A stretch of DNA of 64,000 nt from Actimicrobium sp034313845 (GCF_034313845.1 NZ_JAVIWN010000004.1), one strand, 5' to 3'. Positions 40,462-50,920 are shown, counted from the first letter of the stretch. Translations and numbers: made by a program. The notes: a model not told the origin generated them from the sequence alone.

Positions 40462-41061
40462 TCATTCGTTATTCGCCACTTTTTTAAGACGGATTTGCTT
40501 TGCACAGCAAGCACTGAGATAGCCCCGGAGCTCATCATTATTCCTGAGGAACACGACCTCCTCAGGTAAATCGATATCGTTGTTATTACTTTCTTGACTG
40601 ATCTCCCTGAGCACCGCCATGTGCATGTTGCTGAGATCGGGATACGTCAGGATTGCCTTGAGCAATTGGAAGTTCTCCACACCAGCGATGGTCATATCGG
40701 CGAGAAAAATGTCCGGTTTGTGCAGAGCAATTTGAATCAGTGCGTCATAGCCCGTTTTACAAAAGACCAGTGCCGCACTGAAGTCCCAGGATTCAATGAG
40801 GTGACTATAAAATTCACGCCTCTCTACATTGTTTGCGAGAACTAGAATCGTGGACGATGATGGACCGGAGCCGCTGGCTAAAGAAGATTCGAGGGTAGAG
40901 CGAGAGAGCTTGTAGGCATCGACTGCGCTGAGAAGAATGCGACGGTGACCACCCTTTGTTTTCCATCCGGCAAGCGTGCCGGACTCGACAAGCTTTTGAA
41001 CGGATGTCACCGAAATACCTAAAATCTTCGCAGCATTTCGCGTTGTGCACTCTTGATTCAT
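40462..41061 (-). CDS. HTH (excisionase/MerR-like) protein with receiver-like C-terminal domain
   Basis: A 199-residue predicted regulator. Residues 5-52 form a winged-helix of the excisionase type (TTRNAAKILGISVTSVQKLV and LAGWKTKGGHRRILLSAVDAY). A Ser-rich linker follows. The C-terminal part (about 70-190) looks like a two-component receiver fold: ILVLANNVERREFYSHLIES, then KPDIFLADMTIAGVENFQLL, where the Asp of LADMTI is the likely phospho-acceptor. No histidine kinase gene is near. The N-terminal HTH order is the reverse of most response regulators. Confidence 0.72.
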   Translation of the reverse strand: MNQECTTRNAAKILGISVTSVQKLVESGTLAGWKTKGGHRRILLSAVDAYKLSRSTLESSLASGSGPSSSTILVLANNVERREFYSHLIESWDFSAALVFCKTGYDALIQIALHKPDIFLADMTIAGVENFQLLKAILTYPDLSNMHMAVLREISQESNNNDIDLPEEVVFLRNNDELRGYLSACCAKQIRLKKVANNE

Positions 41062-41218
41062 GGAGATGATGTACCTAGTTGATCACTCGTATAAAAATTG
41101 AGTGTAATCGTTTTAACCAAAGTTAATTGAGAAATTTAACGAATAGTTATTCCGGTAATTTTCACGGGCGCTTTATTGGCTTCTTTCCAGTACGCGTTAA
41201 AAACCACTACTGATCTCC

Positions 41219-43769
41219 TCACGCCAGTGCCCGCGCCAGATACGGCGCAGTACGACTGTCTGCCGCGCGCGCGACCTGATCGGGTGGCGCGCTTGCCACC
41301 ACTCGACCACCCTGGTCACCCGCGCCAGGGCCAATGTCAATCACCCAGTCACTCGCAGCGACCAGGCGCATGTCGTGTTCGACCACAATCACGGTATTGC
41401 CTGACGCGACCAGCGCATCGAGTTGCGCGATCAGTTTATCGATGTCGGAAGGATGCAGGCCGGTGGTGGGTTCATCGAGAATGTACAGCGTGTCGCCGCG
41501 CTGCGGCCGCTGCAATTCGGTGGCCAGTTTGACGCGCTGGGCTTCGCCGCCAGACAATTCGGTGGCTGCCTGACCGAGACGCAAATACCCGAGGCCGACC
41601 TCGCGCAAGACCGACAAAGGTCGCCGCAACGGTGCTTCGTCGGCAAAAAACTCCCACGCTGTATCGACGGTCATCGCCAGCACTTCGGCGATGTTGCGCT
41701 CGCGGTAACGGATCGCGAGCGTAGCTTCGTTATAGCGGGCGCCGTGACACGTCGGACAAGGCGCATACACGCTCGGCAAAAACAATAACTCGACCATGAC
41801 CTGGCCCTCCCCGGCGCAGGTGGCGCAGCGTCCTTTGGCGACGTTGAACGAAAACCGGCCAGCGTCAAAATGCTGGGCACGGGCGTCCTCGGTCGCAGCA
41901 AACAGTTTGCGCACGTAATCGAACAAGCCGGTGTAGGTCGCCAGATTCGAGCGGGGTGTGCGTCCTATCGGTTTCTGGTCGACTTGCACCAGCCGTTTGA
42001 TCGCGTCCATGCCACCTGCAATATGTCCGCCGGTCGCCGTAACCGCGCGCTGTTCCAGCGCATCGCCTTCTTCCTCCTCTTGCGTGATCTCGTGGCCCAG
42101 TTGGACGGCGACAAGGTCGACCAAGGCCTGACTGACCAGACTCGATTTTCCGGAACCGGAGACGCCGGTCACACTGGTCAGTACGCCGAGCGGAAAGGCG
42201 ACATCAAGCTGATCCAGATTGTTGCGGGTCACATTCTCCAGGCGCAGCCAGCGCTCGGGGTCGCGCGGCGTGCGGCGTGCGGCGTGCCGTGGCCGGTCCG
42301 GCAAACAGGTAGCGCCGGGTTTGCGATTGGGCGACATCGGCCAATCCTGCCGGCGGACCACTGAACAGAACACAGCCACCCTGATCGCCCGCGCCGGGAC
42401 CGACGTCGACAATCCAGTCGGCACCGCGAATGATGTCGAGATCGTGCTCGACAACAAACAGCGAATTGCCGGAGGCCTTGAGCCGGGCCAAAGTCGTCAG
42501 TAGTGCCTCGGTGTCCGCCGGATGCAAACCGGCCGATGGTTCATCAAGCACGTACACCACGCCGAACAGATTCGAGCGCACTTGCGTCGCCAGTCGCAGA
42601 CGCTGCAATTCGCCGGGTGACAGTGTAGGTGTGCTGCGTTCAAGTGCCAGATAACCCAGTCCCAACTCCAGCAGCACGGCAACCCGCTCGATCAGGTCGG
42701 CGGCAATGCGCTGGGTGACGAGGACTTTTTCCGGATGTTCGCGCTGTTGTCTGGCATCGATCTTGGCCGAGCCGTCAGCGAAAGGTGCCAGTAACGCACT
42801 GAGACGATTGAGCGGCAAGCGAGAAATTTCGGCGATATCACAACCGGCAAATTTGACCGACAGCGATTCGGGTCGCAGCCGCTTGCCTTGGCACAGCGTG
42901 CAGTCGGAGCTGATCATGTACTGCGCCACCCGTTTTTTCATCAGCGGACTGTGCGTGGTGGCGAACGTCTGCAGCACATATTTTTTGGCTCCGGTGAAGG
43001 TGCCTTGATAACTGGGCATCGCTTTGCGCTTGATGGCTGCGCGCACTTCGGCTGCACTAAAACCGGAATACACCGGGGCGGTCGGCTGTTCATCGGTGAA
43101 CAGAATCCAGTCGCGCTCCTTCTTCGGCAAGTCGCGCCACGGCGTGTCGACGTCAATCCCGAGTGTCGTCAGGATGTCGCGCAAGTTCTGGCCATGCCAG
43201 GCGGTGGGCCAGGCGGCGATGGCGCGTTCGCGGATGGTCAGGCGATCGTCCGGAACCAGCGAGCGTTCGGTCACTTCATAGACCCGACCGAGGCCATGGC
43301 ATTCGGGGCAAGCACCTTCCGGTGTATTCGGCGAAAACGACTCGGCATACAGCAGCGGCTGGTCTGCCGGATAGTCACCGGCACGCGAGTACAACATGCG
43401 CAACAGGTTCGACAAGGTCGTCACGCTGCCGACCGACGAGCGGGTAGTTGGCGAACCCCGCTGCTGCTGCAGCGCGACGGCGGGCGGCAAGCCATCGATA
43501 CGATCGACATCCGGCACGGCCATCTGGTTAAACAGCCGCCGCGCATACGGCGACACCGACTCCAGATAGCGCCGCTGCGCTTCCGCATAGAGCGTGCCGA
43601 ACGCCAAAGACGATTTGCCCGAACCGGAGACGCCGGTGAACACCACCAGTGCATCACGGGGAATATCGACATCGACATCCTTGAGATTGTGTTCACGCGC
43701 ACCGCGCACTTGCACGTAGCCGCTGCGAACAACGGGGGGAGTGAGCTGGCTGGGAGGTGTCTTGGTCAT
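41219..43769 (-). pseudogene. UvrA2-like ABC ATPase gene, frameshifted at a 7-bp tandem repeat
   Basis: Two open frames together encode a class II UvrA-like protein. Part 1 (43769 to 42204) has VFTGVSGSGKSSLAFGTLYA (Walker A) and the first signature and Walker B regions (VVYVLDEPSAGLHPADTEAL). Part 2 (open to 41219) has SVTGVSGSGKSSLVSQALVD, ELSGGEAQRVKLATELQRPQ and TLYILDEPTTGLHPSDIDKL. The frames cross at a three-copy GCGGCGT repeat (42265-42285, plus strand). Removing one copy joins them into one protein of about 847 residues, the usual UvrA2 length. UvrA2 proteins are linked to drug or DNA-damage tolerance. It may be phase-variable rather than dead. Confidence 0.85.
42265..42285. repeat. 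Three-copy 7-bp tandem repeat (GCGGCGT) inside the UvrA2-like gene
   Basis: Three perfect copies in tandem. Seven bases change the reading frame by one, so two or five copies keep the gene in frame and three (as here) break it. The repeat lies in the linker between the two ATPase halves, where insertions would otherwise be tolerated. Confidence 0.85.
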
Positions 43770-44035
43770 GGGTAAAGGCGGGAGCGCACTGTGTGGGATT
43801 GCAGGACGCTACGCAGTGCGATGTGACCCGTCTGTACGGCAACGAACAAACCCTGGCGACGGCCTATCCGCATTGGACGCAGGACATCGTCTGGCGCCAC
43901 GTTGGCTGGGGACCGGGCTAACCCTGCAAGCCGACGATGCGAAGCGACGCGCGTGGTCATCCGACAGGCATCTTGATTCAATGAAATAATTACGCGTTAA
44001 ATGAATTGGCTTCGCGCGAGCGTTGAACAGCAAGA

Positions 44036-44326
44036 ATGCGACCCTCCACTGTCCTCGAAATGAACCGCCCCCTCATCCGCGAAGCTGCGGCCCGCTTTCG
44101 CGCCACCAATGCGCGTGTTTTCTGGGCTTCCGAGGATGGCACGACCTTCAACGGTGCCGGCCTTGATGTGCTCGTCGACGCCCTGCCCGGTGCCACGCTC
44201 GCCGACCTCGGTGGTCTTCAAACCGAACTGGAATCCCGCCTCGGCGTGACCGTCACGGTATGGCGACCGGCTGATCTGCCCGCCGGACTGCGCGAGCGCG
44301 TGCTGGCCGAAGCACGGCGGGTTTGA
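44036..44326 (+). pseudogene. Degenerate MNT-type nucleotidyltransferase (MntA-like) remnant
   Basis: A 96-residue frame whose C-terminal half (GATLADLGGLQTELESRLGV and LPAGLRERVLAEARRV) matches the small nucleotidyltransferases that pair with HepT toxins. The active-site motif, normally GS-x-x-G followed by DxD, reads VFWASEDGTTFNGAGLDVLV: the GS pair and one Asp are lost. No HepT-like partner follows in 44327-44490. It could still make a protein, but catalysis is unlikely. A start at 44060 is possible. Confidence 0.55.
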
Positions 44327-44490
44327 TTGGCGGCGAAGGGCATGGTGACAAGCCAGGAATTAGGACTGCTGAGGCGTAGCAACCTGATTTTTTGACCGGT
44401 GTCATGCATGACCTGCCTCCACAATCAAGTAGAAGCAGGCCCGCATCGTGCCTTCCACGGGCCCTGACCTCTGACGTGCCCCGACGCCAA

Positions 44491-46851
44491 TTACAACGGC
44501 ACCGCCCGGAAACCAAGTGCCGTACCGCCGTTAGCCACCACTAGCCAGTTGCCATCGCCACCGTCGGAGACAGTGGCATTGCCACTGGTGATAATTGGTT
44601 TGGCAAATTTTACTTTCGGAAAAATCCAGCTCATTGCCGCCAGGTTGAGCGGATGACTTGCCGTGTATTGCCGGCTACCGCTGACGCCTGCTGTTTCGTT
44701 CCACCTGACATCGCGTCGCAGATCCATGAAGTAGGCCATGTCAGCGATCGTGTACCAGCGGAATTTACCGGCCTGTTGCTGGGTTTTGGCATAGTTGAGC
44801 ATCATCAACACCACATCCGACCATTGCGCCGCGCCGGGAGGATGCATGTAGATCAAGCGGTTGGTGCGGTTCGTGACACTGAAATCGATGAGCGCCTTGT
44901 ACCAGTTGGTGACGTCCTGTTTCGGAACACCATAGAAAATGAATTCTTCAAAAGTCGCAAACAATCCAAGCGGCATCACGGGGTCCAGCCACAGGTCCGG
45001 ATTGCTGGCCTTGCCGTTAAGATAATTACGGGTCGGTCCCAATCCCGTATGGCTGAGCGAGTAACTGCCGGTGACACCGTTCTGCTCGATCCAGTTTGTC
45101 GCCCAGGTTGGGCTGTTACCTTGCGGAGCCGCATATTCCAGCGATGCATGGCCCATCGCCGAACGCACTGCGGTGCTGTTGAGTTCCAGATATTGCTGGA
45201 ATGTTGATTGATTGGTTTCTGACACATTGTCGCCGTAGTAATCGTGAATCCAGCCACCGTGATTACCGATCTGATGGCCCTGCGTCTCTAGCGTGCGCAG
45301 CATTTGCTGGGCCGGCACATTGTTCGGCAAGTTCCATCCCAGGCCATCGCCAAAGGCAACCGTGTCCGGACCGGCCGTGATGTGCACCGAAAACGGTCCG
45401 TTGTTGAACACCCCTTGTCCGGTTAACTGGGCCATCTCGGTGGTGAAGTTGGAGCACAGGTGCCAGTTCAGGGTCATGCCAGGTTGGGCGTACGGCACGC
45501 TGGACAGGTGCGGCAAACCGAGCATGGTATTGCCAAAATAATGCAAAAATCCATGCATCAGCATGCCGTCGGAGCTGCCTTTCAGATAGGTCAGTGGCAG
45601 GTTGACGAACAGCACCTTGCCAGTGCCGACCGTGTTAACACCTGCCGCCAGACCGAACTGTGGTGAATTGGCTAGCTGCAGACCGGCATAGCTGCCCTGC
45701 GTGACATACGTTGGATAGGCTAGCGCACCATAAATATAGCCACTGACGACGTGTACCGGATCGGTGACGACGGCAGCGGCAGCAGTCAGCGCCTGGATGC
45801 TGCCAACCGAAGCCTTCGTCAAGACCGTCGTCTGCTGGGCCAGCGGCAGTTTGCGCGCCGTGTCAAACGTCAGGGCCTTGATGGCCGGTGTTTTCGAGCC
45901 GCCAGTGATCGGTAGATTGGTGCTGATCGGTATCGCTCTTATGCCCGTTGCTGTCCTTACGGAGACGTACTTGTCGAATGGATCACTGCGAAATTGCTGT
46001 GCGTGATCGTGTCCTTGCAGACCACCCGGGTTCTTTGCGTTCACAGGCAAATACAGTGCCTCCGAGGCAGCCAGATTAACTGACTTGAGTACGCCGATCT
46101 GACTGGCTGTGGCTTTCGCGATGCCAGGGTCCAGTTGGGAAGCCAATGTTGGTACGGCAGCACTCCCAGTCGAGATGTTGATTGCGGCAGCGGGAGTCGC
46201 GCTGGAAGACGTGAACAGCATGGATTTGCCGGGTGGGACCTGCCATTGGCGCAGCCTGCTTTCAAAACCGGTGATCGGACCGAGGCCTGTGGTGCGGTCG
46301 CGCAAGGTATCGTACAAAATGTAATCGACCCCGGCGAGGCCGCTCAGGCGGGACTTCTGCGGCGCATAGACGCCGGCGGATGTCAGTGCACCAAAGTCGT
46401 AGACCAGCATGATTTGACCGCCGCGCGTGACATATCCCTGCACCGCCGTAATCAATGCGTCAGACGCGGTAACGTGCACCTGATCTGGCAAAATCACGCC
46501 GCGATAGGCATTGGTGCCTGTGCCGAGGGCGAGGAATTGTGCATCAGTCAGCGTTTCAATACGCAGTCCCTCTTCATCTGCTGCATCGATCCAGGCGGTA
46601 ACCAAGGGATTGGATTGCAGAACACCGCCAGGCAAGAGCAAGCCAATGGTTCCGGGCGTTGGTGCGCCACCCGTGTAGACAGTCGATGACGCCGTGGCCA
46701 ACTCAGGCACCAGCAGGACTATTAGACTGAACACACCGAGACAGAAAGTGTGGCGAATTTGTCGCGATGCAGATTGCTTTTGATACGCAAACGTGAGTCC
46801 CCGCATGCCGGGACAGCCAATCCGGCTCCATAGTCGTTTTATTGCATTCAT
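44491..46851 (-). CDS. Secreted polysaccharide-deacetylase-like protein (diverged)
   Basis: A 786-residue protein with an N-terminal hydrophobic signal (LGVFSLIVLLVPELATAS, about residues 38-55) behind an unusually long basic leader. The first half looks like a glutamine-amidotransferase-type or beta-galactosidase-trimerisation-like fold (GVILPDQVHVTASDALITAV, GGQIMLVYDFGAL). The second half has a NodB/CE4-like layout: MTLNWHLCSNFTTEM, HQIGNHGGWIHDYYGDN and RLIYMHPPGAAQWSDVVLMM. The canonical TFDDG and HxxxH motifs are not intact: the His pair is HxxxxH. ATG 46851 has an AGGGGGA site. Activity on a surface glycan is plausible but unproven. Confidence 0.6.
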   Translation of the reverse strand: MNAIKRLWSRIGCPGMRGLTFAYQKQSASRQIRHTFCLGVFSLIVLLVPELATASSTVYTGGAPTPGTIGLLLPGGVLQSNPLVTAWIDAADEEGLRIETLTDAQFLALGTGTNAYRGVILPDQVHVTASDALITAVQGYVTRGGQIMLVYDFGALTSAGVYAPQKSRLSGLAGVDYILYDTLRDRTTGLGPITGFESRLRQWQVPPGKSMLFTSSSATPAAAINISTGSAAVPTLASQLDPGIAKATASQIGVLKSVNLAASEALYLPVNAKNPGGLQGHDHAQQFRSDPFDKYVSVRTATGIRAIPISTNLPITGGSKTPAIKALTFDTARKLPLAQQTTVLTKASVGSIQALTAAAAVVTDPVHVVSGYIYGALAYPTYVTQGSYAGLQLANSPQFGLAAGVNTVGTGKVLFVNLPLTYLKGSSDGMLMHGFLHYFGNTMLGLPHLSSVPYAQPGMTLNWHLCSNFTTEMAQLTGQGVFNNGPFSVHITAGPDTVAFGDGLGWNLPNNVPAQQMLRTLETQGHQIGNHGGWIHDYYGDNVSETNQSTFQQYLELNSTAVRSAMGHASLEYAAPQGNSPTWATNWIEQNGVTGSYSLSHTGLGPTRNYLNGKASNPDLWLDPVMPLGLFATFEEFIFYGVPKQDVTNWYKALIDFSVTNRTNRLIYMHPPGAAQWSDVVLMMLNYAKTQQQAGKFRWYTIADMAYFMDLRRDVRWNETAGVSGSRQYTASHPLNLAAMSWIFPKVKFAKPIITSGNATVSDGGDGNWLVVANGGTALGFRAVPL

Positions 46852-47216
46852 TTTCCCCCTCCTTTTTCATTAACCAAATACACCACCGATCAAGATGACC
46901 GTATCGACCATGCTGCAGCTTGGATGGTTGTCGATACTGCGATTTCTCAATACGCCATTCGATTGACAGGAGGCTGGGTTGACGGGGTGCTGCTCGGCAT
47001 GCTCGATGTCGGCACGGTTGCCGACTGAGTTTCAAGTCGGCCGTAGGATCGCTCGTTGTATCTCATCGATACCAACGTGATCAGCGCATTGCGCAAGATG
47101 GTGGGTGCGGGGTCGGCGGACTGACGGCGGTCGCAGGAAAATATCGGCGCCATGAATTTTCCTGCATCACGATATCCACCTGATAGTGCACCTGGTGTCG
47201 TTCCGGATGGGCTGGC
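46852..47216. other. Intergenic region with a toxin remnant
   Basis: 365 bases between the deacetylase-like gene and the exported CMD-like gene. Apart from the VapC-like remnant at 47056-47124 I see no gene. The right part (47125-47216) shows nothing recognisable. Confidence 0.5.
47056..47124 (+). pseudogene. VapC-type PIN toxin N-terminal remnant
   Basis: Twenty-two codons read LYLIDTNVISALRKMVGAGS and then stop. This is the conserved beginning of VapC/FitB-type PIN domains, with the first catalytic Asp in DTNVIS. The remainder of the gene and the antitoxin are missing. Confidence 0.55.
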
Positions 47217-47888
47217 TTAGCGACCTTTTTCCGGAAAGGGTAATGGCTTGTCGGCAGGCGATGATTCCTCCCCGAGACTCAGCAGCATCGCTACCGTGAC
47301 ATAGGTGCCACTGACGGCGATCAAGTCAACCAGTTGCTGTTCGCCAAGAGCGGCTTTGGCGCTTTGGAACAATGCATCACTGATGGCATGCTCCGTACTC
47401 ATCATCATGCTGACGTCATAGACCGCTGCTTCATCCGGTTGCATGTTGCGCGGACGGATATTTGCTTTTAGATCGTCGGCGACCGAGGCAGGCAAGCCGG
47501 CCTTCAGCGCCAGTGGATAGTGCGCGTACCACTCGACTTGCGACGTCCACAGCCGGCCCTGGATCAGAATGGCAAACTCATTGAGGCGCTTGGGTAAGGA
47601 GGTTTCAAAACGCAGGTAGTCGAGCAAGCGTTTCATGCGATCGGCAAAGACCGGACTGCGCAGCATCACGTTGTAGGGGCCGGCCAATCCAACGCTGGAG
47701 ATGCTCACGATTTCTTTCGCCAGCGGGATCGATTGTGGCGGCAGATTTTCCATCGTCAATTGAGGAAATCGTTTCGGTTTGACGTCGGGCGCAGTCTGGG
47801 CAAACGCCAGGGTGCTGGCGGTGCCAAATAGCAGGGCGATCAACGTACGGTTGAGCAGCGAGCGCTGCGGCGTTGTTTGTCGGGACAT
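47217..47888 (-). CDS. Exported carboxymuconolactone-decarboxylase-family protein
   Basis: A 223-residue protein with a signal peptide (MSRQTTPQRSLLNRTLIALL, cleavage near AFA-Q around residue 30). The mature part has the CMD/AhpD-like helical fold, with NEFAILIQGRLWTSQVEWYA followed by HYPLALKAGLP. The CxxC pair used by AhpD peroxidases is absent, so redox activity of that kind is unlikely. ATG 47888 has a GGAGAGA site; the longer frame adds non-hydrophobic sequence. Many such exported family members exist without a known reaction. Confidence 0.8.
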   Translation of the reverse strand: MSRQTTPQRSLLNRTLIALLFGTASTLAFAQTAPDVKPKRFPQLTMENLPPQSIPLAKEIVSISSVGLAGPYNVMLRSPVFADRMKRLLDYLRFETSLPKRLNEFAILIQGRLWTSQVEWYAHYPLALKAGLPASVADDLKANIRPRNMQPDEAAVYDVSMMMSTEHAISDALFQSAKAALGEQQLVDLIAVSGTYVTVAMLLSLGEESSPADKPLPFPEKGR

Positions 47889-48182
47889 GGTCTCTCTCCG
47901 TGAATAGTCAGGGTTTTTATTGTGGTGATTGTGCTTCGATGCTGCGGACATTGCATCGAAGAAACCGTCAACACAGTAGCAGAGAGACACGCAAAGTTCC
48001 AGCCAGCCGGCAATGCCGTTCAGTTGAGCGCTGGATGGGATTTATTCTGCGTGACACGGTTGTGTCGTCATCAACCGATCAGCGAAGTGGTCGACGATTT
48101 TGTGTTGATCTGGCGTTGATTTGGCGCTGCCGAATGTCGTGTCGTGTTTCGCGAGTAAAAGTGCGGTCGCACAAACACGCGA

Positions 48183-48400
48183 ACGGATTGGACCTGCTAC
48201 GCTCGAATCACTCTTTCATGCCTCGGCACAGGCATGGCGCGCGCAGGACAAAGAGGCTTAACTGTTCCACGGGCCACACTTGCGGGCGATGGATGGCACC
48301 ACGTTACGTACCGCCGATAGCGTGGCCTGCTACAGACGGCGCTGGCAAATCGAAATAGGCTGTCGATTCGGTCAACGCCGACTTCACTGTCATCGACAAT
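48183..48400 (+). pseudogene. IS4-family transposase remnant with internal deletion
   Basis: One continuous frame reads ATLESLFHASAQAWRAQDKE, a TAA, then FHGPHLRAMDGTTLRTADSV and directly CYRRRWQIEIGCRFG. These correspond to the IS4 catalytic DGT region and the late Y-x-x-RWxIE region. The roughly 150-residue middle, with the second catalytic Asp, is deleted. It occupies the 519-base gap upstream of the CMD-like gene; 47889-48180 shows nothing else. Confidence 0.7.
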
Positions 48401-48407
48401 CGCCGAT

Positions 48408-50114
48408 TTAAAACTCCTCCCAGTCCGCGCCGCTCGTGATCGGTACGGAAGCCAACTTCGTCACTGGATCACGCCTTGCTACGAGGGCGCGCGCTGTCGG
48501 CTTTACTTGAGCGGAAGGCGGTTTGGCCGTTGCGCGAGATACCATTACTCCGGACTTTGTCGTGCCGCTCAGCTTGAACACGCCGACCGTATGGGCCAGT
48601 TCGGCAGATTGATCCTGTAGCGATTGGGCCGCTGCTGCGGCTTCTTCGACCAGCGCAGCATTTTTTTGCGTGACGTCGTCCATCTGTGTGATGGTCTGGT
48701 TGATCTGCTCGATGCCGACCGTCTGTTCGTGGCTGGCAGTGGTGATTTCGCTGATGATGTCGGAGACGCGTTTAACGCTGTCAACCACTTCGGCCATGGT
48801 CGCACCCGCTTGATCGACCAGCCTGGAGCCGTTGTCGACCTTCTCGACAGAATCATCGATCAGGATCTTGATTTCCTTGGCCGCTGCGGCCGAGCGCTGC
48901 GCCAGACTGCGCACTTCCGAGGCCACTACCGCAAAGCCGCGTCCTTGCTCACCAGCTCGGGCCGCTTCGACAGCAGCATTGAGCGCCAGAATATTGGTCT
49001 GAAAAGCGATGCCGTCGATGACGCCGATAATGTCGACAATTTTGCGCGCCGAATTGTTGATAGAGCCCATGGTCTCAACCACCTGTGACACCACGTTGCC
49101 ACCCTTGAGAGCCACCTGCGAGGCCGACAACGCCATCTGATTGGCCTGCTTGGCATTTTCGGCATTTTGCTTGACCGTCGAGGTCAACTCTTCCATCGAG
49201 GAGGCGGTCTCTTCGAGCGACGCGGCCTGTTGCTCGGTACGTGATGAAAGGTCCATGTTGCCGGCGGCAATCTGACTTGACGCGGTGGCAATGGCATCGG
49301 TGCCAGTCCGTACTTCGCCGACGATCCTGACCAGGCTACTGTTCATGTCTTTCAGCGCTTGCATTAACAGGCCTGTTTCGCATGTGGAGTTGATCTGGAT
49401 GTCAGAAGTAAGGTCGCCATCCGCTACTCGTCTGGCCATCCGTACGGCTTCATTCATCGGCTTGGTGATACTGCGCGTGATGAAGTGGGCAACGCTAACC
49501 GCAAACATCAAGGTTGCGAAGGCGATGCCGAGCATCAACATCTCCGCACTGGCGAATTCAGCTTTACTGAGGGTGGCTTCTTCTCCCATTTTCCCGACCT
49601 GGAAATCGAGCATTTCGGTCAGTGCCTTGACGTAAGACTGCTCTGTGTCATGCATCTTGCCATTGAGTAGGTTCTTTGCTTCCGACTACTTGCCGTCGCT
49701 CAACAGTGCGAAAAGCTCCGCACGGCTTGCCAGATCCTTGCTGCGTGCCTGCGTGATGGCGGTGAACAATTCCCGCCCTTTTGGGACGTTGATGCTTTTG
49801 TCGAAGGTATCCAGCAAGTCCTTGTTTTTCACGCTGATAGCACTTATTGCTTCTGCTTCCCGCTTAACCCCATCAGCATCGCCCGCGATCAACGCGCCGC
49901 GGACATGCTGGTGAATCACGGAGACGTCGTATTTTATTTCGGACGCTAACGCAACTTTCTTGTAACGATCTTCCAGCATGTCGTCCATCCTGTGTTCCGC
50001 CTGACGCATGCGTGATATCGAGAGCAGCACGATCACCACCAACAACCCAATGACGACGCCAAACCCGAGCCAGAGCCGAGTACCGATTTTCATATTTTTT
50101 ATTTCCACGTGCAT
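48408..50114 (-). pseudogene. Methyl-accepting chemotaxis protein, split by an in-frame amber codon
   Basis: A chemoreceptor frame of 568 codons. The N-terminus has a membrane helix (LWLGFGVVIGLLVVIVLLSI) and a four-helix-bundle ligand domain. TAG at 49686-49688 then interrupts the frame between LLSDGK and SEAKNLLNGKM. The frame continues unchanged into the second membrane helix, a HAMP domain (ITRSITKPMNEAVRMARRVA) and a complete signalling tip (IDGIAFQTNILALNAAVEAA), ending with the pentapeptide-like DWEEF. CAG to TAG is the simplest origin. A receptor fragment from a downstream start (GTG or ATG near 49655) might still be made. The start may be 50114 or ATG 50093. Confidence 0.85.
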
Positions 50115-50167
50115 CTCCCATCAAGAGGCTGTTGTGAACTTCTAAAATAAAACGGTTGCTACAAAAA

Positions 50168-50201
50168 CCGGGATTTCACGGCACGTCCTGTGAAATCCCG
50201 G
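50168..50201 (-). terminator. Strong 12-bp hairpin with T-run upstream of the chemoreceptor gene
   Basis: CCGGGATTTCAC (50168-50179) and GTGAAATCCCGG (50190-50201) are perfect 12-base arms with a 10-base loop. On the minus strand TTTTTG follows. It reads as a Rho-independent terminator that would stop minus-strand transcripts coming from the decayed transposon region, 54 bases before the chemoreceptor start. Confidence 0.65.
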
Positions 50202-50391
50202 TAATCAGGTATTCGCACCGGACCGCTTGTGCTTGGCGCTTGTGCTCGGTTTTACTATTCCTTGGGAAAATATACACAGGCCACACTAAACCAACAATTG
50301 GTTTTTATTTAAAAGTACCCAATAGTCAACGATGAAAATAAAACTGTGCACGCATGGGACGCGACGGCGCGTTTAACCACGTAGTTGCGGT

Positions 50392-50920
50392 CTAAGCCTG
50401 GGTATGGCACTTGGCTGAGAGCCGGAAGCTGCACTTAATGAGTTCCATTGAGTGCATGGCTGGAAAGAATGCCGCTGCTAACTGCGACCTGGCCGGTTGC
50501 GTTGTCTGAGTCTGGCCACCGCCACCAATGCCCTGTCCAGCCAAGCTCCTCGATGCCGCGTAGCTAAAATAATCCCGGTCAAAAATGACCAGATCAATTG
50601 TTCCTGCAGGTTGTACAGGCAACTCATCATTCCACAACGATAATGTCGGGTCGTATCCTGCGGTGTTTTGTAGCCGTAAATCAGCAAGCCGCTGGGCATA
50701 TTGAGTTTCGAGCCGTTGATGGCACAGAAAAAACGAAGATACCCTGGGAACGGAAGCGCAAGGTTTCGTTTTGCAGATTGTTGGAGCAGTGATGCGCTGC
50801 TCTCCATCCAACGATGCCGCATCACAGCAAAAAGTACGCATTTTAGTTTCATGTGCCGAATAGGCGTAGAGGCAATAATCTGGAGCGGATGGCCATGAGA
50901 CGAGTGAAATACACCCACTT
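50392..50920 (-). pseudogene. Decayed transposase-like remnant (IS4-type, uncertain)
   Basis: Two overlapping minus-strand frames hold pieces resembling IS4-family transposases: GTIDLVIFDRDYFSYAAS (compare the FDRGFYSAxL catalytic-Asp region) and FFCAINGSKLNMPSGLLI in the neighbouring frame. Frameshifts and stops break it. No ends were recognised. The family call rests on one motif. Confidence 0.35.

Noticed and set aside
43790..44035. Small gene downstream of the UvrA2-like start
   Set aside because: The open frames have no homology I recognise and no ribosome-binding site.
46921..47028. Short plus-strand frame before the VapC stub as its antitoxin
   Set aside because: The 35 or so residues show no recognisable antitoxin pattern; cannot be supported.
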